Shown one piece after another: positions 1 through 13,106 of a DNA stretch of 25,130 nucleotides (positions are counted from its first letter, which is position 1; every line of letters starts with the position of its first letter). Source of the stretch: Collodictyon triciliatum (taxonomy: Eukaryota; CRuMs); the NCBI GenBank assembly GCA_043381765.1, contig JBHJMP010001054.1:1-25130 (forward strand), in the 5' to 3' direction. The notes under the pieces are model-generated. The model worked only from the letters and a program-made list of their open reading frames with translations. It did not search any database and was not told the DNA's origin. Position numbers and translations under genes: made by a program.

Positions 1-111
1 TTTTTTTTTTTTTTGTTTTTTTGTTTTTTTGTTTTTTTGTTTTTTTGTTTTTTTGTTTTTTTGTTTTTTTGTTTTTCTGTTTTTTTTTGTTTTTTGTTTT
101 TTGTTTTTTGT
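1..111. repeat. T-run satellite, (T7G)n-like
   Basis: Runs of six to fourteen T are separated by single G (one C) for the first ~110 bases. The array probably continues beyond the left edge. The phenylalanine-rich open frame across it comes from the repeat and is not a gene. Confidence 0.9.
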
Positions 112-861
112 GTTTTCGTGTCGATCGAGCAGGTCAGTTTAACCAAAGGCAGCGCGGTTGCAAGTTTGACTAAAATGTTAAGTTATATAATTTCATACAA
201 ATATGTAACCTATCAGACAACTTCAGCCGCCAAATATGCTATTTAATTGTATGCATATATATTCCATTTTTAATTTTTGAATCTGGATATTAAAGAAATA
301 ATGCAATTAGTTTGCAAAGAAACATACTAATCCTGTTTGGTATCTTCTATTTACATATTGAATATATTGGAAATCTATTGTGGGAGATAATGTATTTGAT
401 AGTCGTCTTTCTTCATCTCGTCTGCAAATGAGGCCGATTACTTTTCGTGCGCCGCACTGCTTTATTCGCCAAAAAGAACAGAAGCTCGCATTCACCAATA
501 AGACAAACAGGAACGCTCAGAAAGCATCACTAAACACAGTAATCCCTTTTCCTTTATTTTTTTTTTGTTTGTTTATTCACCTACTCTCTTTATTTTATTT
601 TTTTTTTTGCGTTTTTTTTTTCTTCTACATATCCACTCATTGCAATCAAAGAACAGCAACAACACGTTCATACTCGCTCTTATGCTGACCAAATCTTTCA
701 CCAGATTCACATATTTTTGTATTTTTTTTTCTTAGACGAGGCCTTCTTTGCCTGCATTTTGATTGCCTCGTCTGTCGACTTTCACCATTTTGATCCTGTG
801 TTCTTAGTTTGTTTTCATTCGCTGCTTTCGTTCGCTCTAAAATAGTCGTTTCTCAGGGTCG
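112..861. other. Upstream region with no supported gene
   Basis: AT-rich sequence with T-runs near 555-620 and 718-731. Short open frames exist on both strands around 380-530, but none has recognisable protein character or a convincing splice pattern. The last ~100 bases lie just before the DENND6 start and probably hold its promoter and 5' leader. A stop at 838-840 is in frame with the ATG at 862. A possible acceptor (TTTCTCAG, ending at 856) just before that ATG leaves room for an upstream exon. Confidence 0.5.
734..773. other. Perfect 9-bp inverted repeat, possible stem-loop
   Basis: AGACGAGGC at 734-742 is matched by GCCTCGTCT at 765-773, with a 22-base spacer. It lies about 90 bases upstream of the DENND6 ATG, so in RNA it would be a GC-rich hairpin in or near the 5' leader. 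Function unknown. Confidence 0.45.
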
Positions 862-4139
<3,278 letters not shown>

Positions 4140-4817
4140 CTCCGTCACTCCCTGGTGTCGATACCATCTGCCAGCCATCAATTTATTTCTCGTTTTTTTT
4201 TTTATCATTTTTCGTTCGATTTGTCAGTGACCTAGAAGCCGTCTCCCACCATAGTCCTTCTGCCTTCCCTTCCTTCTTGTCCTTTCTTTTCCTGTGTTAC
4301 TCTCTCTCTCTCTCTCCGCACATATACGCACTCCCTCCCCCCCTCACATTGTCCTTGCCTCGGCCATTATCGCCTTCCATCAGCCTGCTTCGTGTAAAAA
4401 CGCGCGCATTTGTTGCTTCCCACCGCTTCTCTGCCTGCCGCCCATAACCCGTGTTTCTGGATTGGTGCTCGCCAAGGGCTCCTGAGTACTCCGCAAACAC
4501 TTAGCTGGGCGGTCAGAACACAAACAAAAACAAAAAAAAACAAAAAAACAAAGCCTAATAAACCTGTCGTAGTCGTCACAAACCGTATTCTCACACCAGG
4601 AATGACACCCGCGCTGAAACCAGACAGGCAGCATCCTATGCCTTCCCTGTTCATATCTCTTCCATCCCCAAGCACCTGCCTTTCTGTCCCGCCCTTGCAC
4701 AGGCGGCCCTCTGTCGTTCTCTGCGTATTCCTGGTTTCCCACCTTGTTTTACAGCGCGTTCTGTACCTGGGTTCAGGCTCTAATAATAATAATTTTTTTT
4801 TTTTTAATATTGATGTC
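4140..4817. other. Convergent intergenic region
   Basis: Lies between the DENND6 stop and the stop of the minus-strand gene. It contains a CT dinucleotide run at about 4302-4317, an A-rich CAAAAA stretch at 4520-4550, a possible AATAAA poly(A) signal at 4557-4562 on the plus strand, and a T-run near 4793-4805. Open frames on both strands are short of protein character. No gene is supported. Confidence 0.6.
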
Positions 4818-6037
4818 CTACTCAAACTGAAAGCGGAACGAGTTTGTATCGTGGAATGACTCCCAATCCTCGTGATACTTGTCGCCGGCGTCGTTGGGTT
4901 CTGCGCTTGTCTCGTGCAGCGAACCACATTCCCTCGTTGTCCCTGCGGGGCCGTTCGCCTTTGAATCAGACACTTTCCTTCGTCGGTTCGTCCGCCGGCG
5001 CTCCTTGAAAGGCTGTGCTTGGGCTATTCGGCGTTTGACATAATCCGAGTTCAGTCTGCTGGTTTGTGCATGCTTCGCCGCTGGCTTTTCAAACTCCGCA
5101 GCAGCCTCTACACCGTCGCCTTCTCTAGTCTTGCGCTTTTGGAAATACTCTGTGCGTCGAGCAAGATTTCTGGCGTGTTGGTTCACAATGTCCCCGATTG
5201 TGGGATTGAATCGGTTGATTGGCTTTCCAAAGAAAAATGGCTGGCGAAATACCATCTCGCGTAGGCTGTCGCAAAGAAAAGCTGTTGTCAGAATGATGGC
5301 GCAATTATAAGCGGTATGTGGATTAGCCTTCCCCTGCACAACAAAACCACCTCAAAGGATGTCGCTGTGGCCTTGTGGGTGTGTTATGACAAAAAAGATA
5401 GCTCCTTGTGGAAACATTGTGTGTGCTTTTTTTTTTTTTTGATGGATCGATGGGGAATATTGGGTTCTTTTTTCTCTTTCTTTCCTTGTTTACCTCAAAG
5501 ACTTTTCAACCAACACTTTGCCCATGTGCGTTTTCTCTATTCCGCCCCTCTGCAACAAGTCAAACATAAGCTGACTTCTCAGCATTACATCCATAAATTC
5601 TGTGCTTCTCACCAAATCATTCATGTGCCTCCTGTGGATGTATTATTGATTTGTATATAAAAAAAGTATTGAACGAAGCAAACTCTGTAATGAGCAGATA
5701 AAGAAATATCATACATCGAACCAATATTCTCCTGTAAGACCTCCTCTTTGCCTGATGTATTGGAGCTCGATTGAATCTCAGAGTAATCCTGAGAATGAAT
5801 GTTGGGTTCCAAGCGATTGCTTTGTTTCTCTGGGGGTTGGCTGGATGCTGCGCCAGCTGTTCCTTGACCTGTGTCACATGCATCGCCGAACGGTGTTGTT
5901 GGGATAAATGGTATATTTTCGTCAGGCGGATTCAATCCCCATTCGTAGTAATCCCCGTGCCCTTGAGTATCACCAGGAGGCATATTGGTCATTCCAGTGA
6001 TGTTCCTCCTAGATGAGGTTTTCATGTTCAGAATCAT
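4818..6037 (-). CDS. Unknown protein of ~302 residues, 3 exons
   Basis: Exons on the minus strand: 6037-5715, 5631-5494, 5265-4818 (stop TAG). Donors are GTATGA and GTAAAC, acceptors end CACAG and GACAG, and phases 2/2 match. The first ~108 residues are polar and low in complexity (rich in G, P, S, N, Q). The middle is compact and looks folded: MNDLVRSTEFMDVMLRSQLM, LLQRGGIEKTHMGKVLVEKS, MVFRQPFFFGKPINRF, NPTIGDIVNQHARNLARRTE. The C-terminal third is basic then acidic and probably disordered. No transmembrane segment remains after splicing: a hydrophobic stretch in the unspliced frame falls in the last intron. I do not recognise the family. It is convergent with DENND6 and divergent from the WD40 membrane-protein gene. 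An additional 5' exon cannot be excluded. Confidence 0.68.
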
Positions 6038-6425
6038 TTTCCAAGGATTTCATATACTTTATGTAACTAGCTTTATTATTTAATATCAAAGTCATCGCAA
6101 TTACTTGGCAAATGAAAATATAGGCAATTCAGTTTCGGTTTAAAACCCTGGTTCTCTGCCTCAAAAAAAGTGAGGGACAAGATTTAAATTATAATTGCAG
6201 AATAAATAGTCCCTAATCATTTACATTTTCAGCCGATTTCTTCCTCCTTTGTTTAAAATGCGAGGAAACCCAATCCAAAAATATGAAAAATTATTGCTCC
6301 ACGTAACATATTATTGGAAGCACCAAACATAGCTGCTTCACCAAATTGTTTATTTTTGTTTTCTCTGTAACAATAAAAAAAATATGGTCTGTCGTGTTTT
6401 ATCGATTGTACGCCCAAAATCCAAA

Positions 6426-6590
6426 TATTGTATTGTATTGTATTGTATTGTATTGTATTGTATTGTATTGTATTGTATTGTATTGTATTGTATTGTATTG
6501 TATTGTATTGTATTGTATTGTATTGTATTGTATTGTATTGTATTGTATTGTATTGTATTGTATTGTATTGCATTGTATTGCATTGCATTA
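6426..6590. repeat. (TATTG)n pentanucleotide array
   Basis: Twenty-nine perfect tandem TATTG units run from 6426 to 6570, followed by variant CATTG/TATTG/CATTG/CATTA units. Because the unit is 5 bases, any reading frame repeats every 15 bases. None of the three frames on either strand contains a stop within the array, which explains the YCIVL- and QYNTI-type frames. Confidence 0.95.
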
Positions 6591-7090
6591 TATCACATTA
6601 CATGATATTTTTCTATATTTTTTTTTCTGCATCGCCCTGGCGAGGGCGCTTTGTGTTGAAATTGGTTTATTTTGCCATGTTAAAAACCTATGAAGCGCGA
6701 TTATTCCCCAGCGAGTGAGATTTTTGACCTGCTGATTATGGCATGAATAAATTTTTTTCTGGCAAAGTACCGAGAAGCGCCATTTTGTTTTGGGAATGAT
6801 ATATCCTTGTGATAGGTATTTAATTAAGCGAAATCAGCATCGGGCTCTACTAGTGTGCGGCGAAGAGAACATATCCTCTGACAACAGAGGCCTGCGCTGG
6901 CTGATTGAATCTCATCGAAGCTCTCCTCCCTTTTCTAATCTGGAATTTAATGCTCCAATCTGCTATAGTTCTCTATCCCTATCAAAAAACACGCGCGTCA
7001 GCTATGTCGGGTGCCGTGTTGATCTTGTCGCGCTGAGCGCCAGATGTCCCATTCCTCCGCCTCTGATATTCCTGTGTTTCATTTGCTTAT

Positions 7091-7101
7091 TATTTATTAA
7101 T

Positions 7102-7144
<43 letters not shown>

Positions 7145-7163
7145 CTTATTTATTTATTTATTT
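7091..7163. repeat. (TTTA)n tetranucleotide array
   Basis: About 17 TTTA units with one TTAA and one CTTA interruption, roughly 110 bases upstream of the signal-peptide exon. Confidence 0.9.
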
Positions 7164-7272
7164 GCCTGTTCGAGGTGTGGTCAATCAAAAGTGTACTCAC
7201 AGTTTTTTCCTCAGGGAACCAAAGCAGAGTTCAAGAGCGTTGGTAATTGAAAACGGTGTCCAGTTGGAATTG

Positions 7273-10200
7273 ATGGGATATCTATTTGCCTCCTCAGTCC
7301 TGATAGGTTTACATTGAGTGATCCTTTTTGAGAGTAGAGGTATCTATACGCATCTTAACGTTTGAAACAATCACATAGGAATACTCTGGGCACTCGGATG
7401 TATAACAGTGAGCTGCAACAGCGAAATTTTTACTGTGAGCAACGGGCACACAAAGACTGTAACGAGCGTGCACGCAACTGTAGATGGCTCAAAAGTTGTT
7501 TCCGGTAGCCAGGATTGCACTATCAAGATATGGAACCTTTCAGACGGCAGCCTCATTCGCACGTTAACAGGTCATCAAAACTACGTGAACAGCATCGTAG
7601 TCAACCAGGATGGGTCCCGCATCATTTCTGGAAGTAGCGATGAAACAATCAAGATTTGGGATACCTTCAACGGCATCGTTGTCCGCACTATCCCAGGGCG
7701 TTTTGGTGATATTTTGAGCCTTGCTTTGACTCCTGACGAAACTAATATTATATCTGGTAATAGTAGGAACACAGTAACCATATGTAGTTTCACTAGTGGT
7801 ATAGAGCTATATTCTTTAGAAGGCCATACAGGTTCCGTACGTTGTGTTGCCACTTCTCCTGATGGAAAACTCATCGCATCTGGGTCTGATGACAAAAATA
7901 TAATGATATGGAATATTTCCAATGGAACATCAGTCCAAAAACTTTCTGGTCATGAAGGTCCTGTCCTTTGTCTCTCATACACACTGGATGGCCTAAAATT
8001 AATATCAGGAAGCTCTGATACAACAATCATCATTTGGGACCCAAGAACCGGAGCTATTCTAAAAAAGTTGCTAGGGCATTTTAAGAGTGTGAATTCAGTC
8101 CAGGCATCCTTAGAGAAAAAAATAATTGCTTCCTGTGGTGAAGATAGCACAATTAAACTATGGGATATGGACAATGGAAACGTGATATCGTCATTTTTGG
8201 GCCACGAAAAAAGCATAAGAAGCATATACTTGTCTATCTATACATCGAGACTTTTTTCAGCAAGTTCTGATATGAAAGTTAAGGTTTGGAGTTTTCCAGA
8301 AGGCAATTTACTTCAAACACTAAACGCTATTATACTATGTGTGTCTACTTCAGCAGATGGCTTGAAAATAGCGACAGGATTGGATGATACCAATATCAAT
8401 ATCAGGGACTCAAGAGACGGTTCTATCATTCGCACACTTTGTGGACATGAGGGTTCCGTTAACAGTGTAGCATTCAGTAGTGACAGTATAAGGCTGGCAT
8501 CAAGTAGCAGCGATACAAAAATTAAAATATGGAACGTTTTAAGTGGCTCCTTGAACCTCACCTTAACCGGCCATACAAATTTTGTATGGGGAGTATCATT
8601 CTTAAACCAGGATTCGACTCTAATATCAGGCGGTGGAGATTACTCAATAAGAATTTGGGACACATCATCAGGTAAACAAAAGCAACTAATTATGGACAAC
8701 AATTGCGTAATTTACAGTGTCTCTTTTACTCCTGATAATACAAAATTCATATCTGGGGGGAGTGATACTAATGTTAAAGTATGGAATCAATCTGGAGGGT
8801 CTCTTATTCGTGTATTGGACGGGCATACAGATATTGTTTCTTGCGTATCTGTGACACCAGACGGAGTTTCTGTCATATCAAGCAGTTTTGATAGAACGAT
8901 TAAAATTTGGAGCATGTTGAGTTTGTCACTCACTCGAACACTTACCGGTCATAGCAGCTTTATATACTCTATTCACATAAACTCTTTCGGGACTAAAGTT
9001 GTCTCATCCGGGGGCGACTCTAGCATTAAAATATGGAACATATTAAATGGAGTCTTGATTGCATCAATAATCGGTCACTCAGATAAGGTAAATGGAGCGG
9101 TATTTGCCTCTAACGGATCGAAAATCATATCGGGAAGTAGCGACACGACATTAAGAATGTGGGAATCTCCTGATAATAACCTGGTGATGACATTTTATGG
9201 ACACACTTCATCGGTTAATAGCATCGCCATGTCACCTGATGACCTGACTGTGATATCTGGGGGCGGAATCTACGATAAGACTATAAAAATATGGGACGTT
9301 ACGGACGGAAAATTGCACAAAACCTTAAATAAGCATACTGACCTCGTTAGTAGTATTGCCATAACTGCCGATGGTATGACTGTTGTCTCAGGAAGCTGGG
9401 ATTGCACCATTAAGCTATGGTTCTACAACAATGGTTCTTTGATAAACTCATGGCATGCACATGATAATGGTGTGACAAGCACCCTTTTAACCCATGACGA
9501 CACAAGAATAATATCTGGCGGGAAAGACAATGCGATAAAGGTTTGGGATTTGGAGAGCGGATTGCTGGTCAAAATTATGTACGGGCACACAAATTACGTG
9601 AATGGAATTGCAATTACACCGCTGAATAAGAAAATACTTTCGGTTAGTGCCGACAAGACAATCAAAATATGGTCCTTGAGCGATGGTTCATTAATCAATT
9701 CAATACAAGCTCATACTGATGAAATATATTGCGTAGCAGTGACTCCAGACAGCTCCACTGCCATATCAGGGAGCAAAGATAACAATATCAAACTGTGGAG
9801 CATCGCTGATGGCAAATTAAAGCGGACAATCACAGGGCACAAAAAGAGCATATACAGTTTAGCTGTTAGTCCTGATGGGCTGGTATTTGTGTCAGCTAGT
9901 GCCGATGATACACTTAAAGTATGGAGTATAGTTGATGGCTTGCAAATAAGATCATTTTCGGCCGACACCTACGGCATTTACAGCGTTGCTTTTTCATACG
10001 ATGGGTCTAAGATTGTGTCGGGTGGCTCGAGCAATTCAGCCAAAATTTGGAATCCTTGTCTTGGCGGGTCTTTCTTCGACTTAGCCATGAATAAGTGTAT
10101 AGCATGTCCCCAAGGAACTTACAATAATGCAGATAATATATACTGGTGTAATCCATGCCCTCCTGGAACATTTAATTCAAAGAATGGATCTTCCAAGTTT

Positions 10201-12882
10201 GAGGATTGCATTCCTTGTGAAAGAGGAAAATTCAATCCCGACTATGGACAAGCAAACTGTCAAGATTGTACGCCAGGCACAGCAAATAATTTACAGGGAC
10301 AAACAAATTGTATTGATTGCACGTCAGGATTTTACAGTGATTACGGAAATACCTCTTGCATTAGCTGTCCTGTTGGTTCATATAATCCCACCCCCAGGGG
10401 AAGACATAAGGATTCTTGCAAGAAATGCGAACTGGGAACTTACAATAGTCAAATTGGGAAAACAGAATGTATTGACTGTCCGACAGGGTCATTCTCTGGC
10501 AGTGAAGGATCACAATTATGCCTACCATGTCCCCCGGGGCAATACACTGATAAAGTTAGAACAAAAAGTATGTGCACTCTATGTCCAGCAGGTACGGCTA
10601 ACGAAAAAAGTGGATCTCGTGATTTCTCTGACTGTAAACCATGTCCCAAAGGACAATTTACATCAATATCAGGGAAATCAGTATGTGAGTACTGCCCCCC
10701 TGGAACATTTAATCATAATGCAAATCAAACTTCTTGCATCAAATGCCCTCCAGGGACTTTTAATCCATTCTATGAACAAATTAGTAGCTCATCTTGTATC
10801 GATTGTCCTGTGGGTACTTATGAAAATCAGAATAACACAGATTGTTTGAGCTGTCCGGCTGGCACATACAATAACATAACGCGAGCATCTCATTCGGGAA
10901 TGTGTACGCTCTGCCCTGAGGGTAGCTACAGTTTTGAAAGAAGTCAATCTTGTAGCTTATGCACAGCTCGATCAACTACAGACCATAAGGGCTCAAAAAG
11001 TCCCGATGATTGTAAATGCATTTTAGGATTTAAACAATATAACTATGCATGTACTTGCGAGCCAGGAAATTACGAGGAGTATAATAGATGTGTCCCTTGC
11101 AAAGTGGGCACATACAAACCAGACTATGGCACTGATTTTTGCTTTCCATGCTCAAATAAATTTTCTACAAATGCGACTGGAGCAACTAATTTATCCCAAT
11201 GCATATGCAGTAAAGGCTTCGTATCCTACAATGGTACATGCGAATGCGCCCCCGGTTCATTTATGGACAGAAACGAGCGATGTACGAACTGCTCTTCGAA
11301 TTCTTACAATCCTGACTATGGACAAACATCATGCAGAGAATGCCCGTTCAACTCAGTCGCAGAAAAGACAGGATCTATCTCCATAAATGATTGTAGGTGT
11401 CTAGCATCCACTTACTTGGACTTAATTTCGAAACAGTGCCAGAAATGTCCTGATGGTTTCATATGTGATGGAAGCAGCGAATTACTGTTGGCGCCTGGTT
11501 ATTGGAAGGCACCTACTTCTGATGGGGTACACAAGGCTTTTAAGTGCACAAATGAATTTGCATGCCTTGGTGGGAATAATACATGCGCAGAGGGATATAA
11601 AGGGGCCCTTTGTAGTGTCTGTGAAAATGGGTATGGATCAGCAAGCTCTTTTTGCACAAAATGTCCATCGCTCGGCTGGGATTGGGTCTTGGCCATACTA
11701 AGCATATTGCTTCCACTTTGGTTTGTTTACTACATGATTGAACAGTCGAGACAGCCCCAAACAGGCAAAATATTGATTCTAAAATTACTTGCCACTCATT
11801 TTCAAATTCTATCTTCACTAGCCAATTTCGATGTCCGATGGACTTCTACATTAATTTCTATAATGAAATTTCCAGCTCTATTTTCTTTCTCTCTTTCTGT
11901 GGATAGCTACCCCATGGAGTGTCAGTTTGGCTTGAGCCTGTATGATAAGATCTTTTACACTATGCTAACCCCTGCCATTCTCTTTGGATTAGTTCTTATC
12001 GTCGTTTTCACCAAGGCATTACGGAATTGGTATGTGGGAGAGATGACTCGTAAAGATTTCACATATTTTCGGTTTCGACAGGAGATTATATACTCTATTC
12101 TTGTCATGCTGTTTTTCGTTCATCCTATCGTCACCGCTAATATCGCAAAAATTTTTCCGTGCGAAGAGTTGGGAGAAGTAAAGTACCTGAAATCAGATAT
12201 GTCTATTCAATGCAATGATTCATATTACCTGGCATGGCGCGGCATATCTTTGATTTACGTCATTTTGTATTGTTTTGCATGTCCTCTTCTTCTTTTTGTG
12301 CGGATAGTGAAAAAAAAGAAAGCACTTATGAACCCCACTTCGAGCACATATACGCTGCTCCGATTTGTAGTTGACGGGTACACCGAGAGGTGTCAGTATT
12401 GGGAGATAGTCTTGATGATGCAGAAGCTTCTGATAGTCATCATCAGTGTTTTCTTTGCAAGCTCTTTACAGATTTATTTTGGACTATGGCTCATTTTCGC
12501 AATGATTGCATCCACGTTATATTTTAAACCCTTCATGTCAAACATTCTCAAGAAAGCCCAGATTCAGTCTTTAATGGTTCTTTACTTTACTCTGATGTTG
12601 AGTCTCCTCTTTCGTTATTCTGAATTGAGCGGCTCCACAGAGACAATCTTGACTGCACTCGTGGTTATCAGCAACGGGCTGATTGCCTTGCTGTTCTTGT
12701 CCATCGGAGGTCCAGCCCTCATGCGATTACTGCTTCGTAACCTTTCGGGCCTTCTAGATTATCTGAAGGAGGCTGTCGTCGAAAACGTGTTGGTTGTGGG
12801 GCTGTTGAGATGTTTGGAGCCAAATAATCCGGATAAAAGAGCTCTCGAAATGACAGACTTTACAACAGACAGCGCCCTTTGA
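7273..12882 (+). CDS. Signal peptide, 21 WD40 blades, GCC2/GCC3-like Cys-rich stalk, polytopic membrane domain
   Basis: Exons 7273-7306 and 7379-12882, with a 72-base GTTTAC...ATAG intron in phase 1, give 1845 residues. The long frame has no early ATG; adding the first exon gives MGYLFASSVLIGILWALGCI, a classic signal peptide. Residues ~30-905 hold 21 blades, each ending near an IKIW-type motif and most with GH and D residues. Residues ~918-1442 hold about twenty CxxCPxGTY/F-type repeats of the ephrin-receptor-like GCC2/GCC3 kind, then a GYWKAP...GYKGALC juxtamembrane module. Residues ~1445-1790 contain about eight hydrophobic helices with an extracytoplasmic-looking FPCEELGEVKYLKSDMSIQC loop and a YWEIVLMMQKLL helix start. 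A ~55-residue tail follows. N-glycosylation sequons (NLS, NIS, NGT, NLT, NQS) within the blades fit a luminal or extracellular position. A surface receptor or adhesion protein is inferred; ligand and signalling are unknown. AT-rich codon use; no repeats inside. Confidence 0.9.
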
Positions 12883-13106
12883 GCGGTTTTAAGACTCTCC
12901 CTCTCTCTCTTTCTTTCTTTTCTTGACTTTCTTTTTCTTGTCTACGCAGCTGTTAACACTTTTTCGAGTTGGCTTTGTGTCTTGAAGCTAACTGACAACA
13001 AATAAGAATAATAAAAGAAAGGTCAAATATATACTTATGGCACTGGGAAAGTTGCAGCGTTTTCCACTGACAGGTGACAGCCAACTCTTTTCACAGCACC
13101 AAGGGA
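12883..13106. other. Short tandem intergenic region
   Basis: Only 224 bases separate the WD40 gene stop from the NHL gene ATG, which lie in the same direction. A CT-rich stretch (12896-12945) follows the stop, then AATAAA at 13010-13015. The remaining ~90 bases must hold the NHL promoter unless its transcript has further 5' exons. Confidence 0.55.
13010..13015 (+). promoter_or_regulatory. Candidate poly(A) signal AATAAA
   Basis: Lies about 130 bases past the WD40 membrane-protein stop and before the next gene. Position and sequence fit a cleavage/polyadenylation signal; other AT-rich hexamers nearby make this tentative. Confidence 0.4.

Larger units (their letters stand above)
6038..7272. 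other. Divergent intergenic region (shared upstream region)
   Basis: Separates the start of the minus-strand unknown gene from the signal-peptide exon of the WD40 gene, so promoters for both are expected here. It holds the TATTG array (6426-6590) and a TTTA array (7091-7163). A 175-codon frame at 6790-7317 crosses the TTTA array. Only its last part, from 7273, is used by the gene model. Confidence 0.6.

Noticed and set aside
4367-4927. 186-codon minus frame overlapping the end of the 302-residue gene
   Set aside because: Composition is irregular, it crosses a T-run and an A-rich repeat, and it is out of frame with the supported terminal exon.
6426-6590. TATTG array as telomere-like DNA
   Set aside because: It is internal, flanked by genes on both sides, and the unit lacks the G-rich form of telomere repeats.
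6253-6718. YCIVL and NTIQY repeat proteins on both strands
   Set aside because: Produced by the TATTG array, which has no stop in any frame; no unique coding flank or start context.
6790-7317. 175-codon plus frame upstream of the WD40 gene
   Set aside because: It crosses the TTTA array and has no domain-like sequence. Only the ATG at 7273 within it makes a good signal peptide.
10127-10849. 240-codon plus frame inside the WD40 gene
   Set aside because: A shadow frame of the cysteine-rich region; the other frame has regular CxxC repeats and continues into membrane helices.
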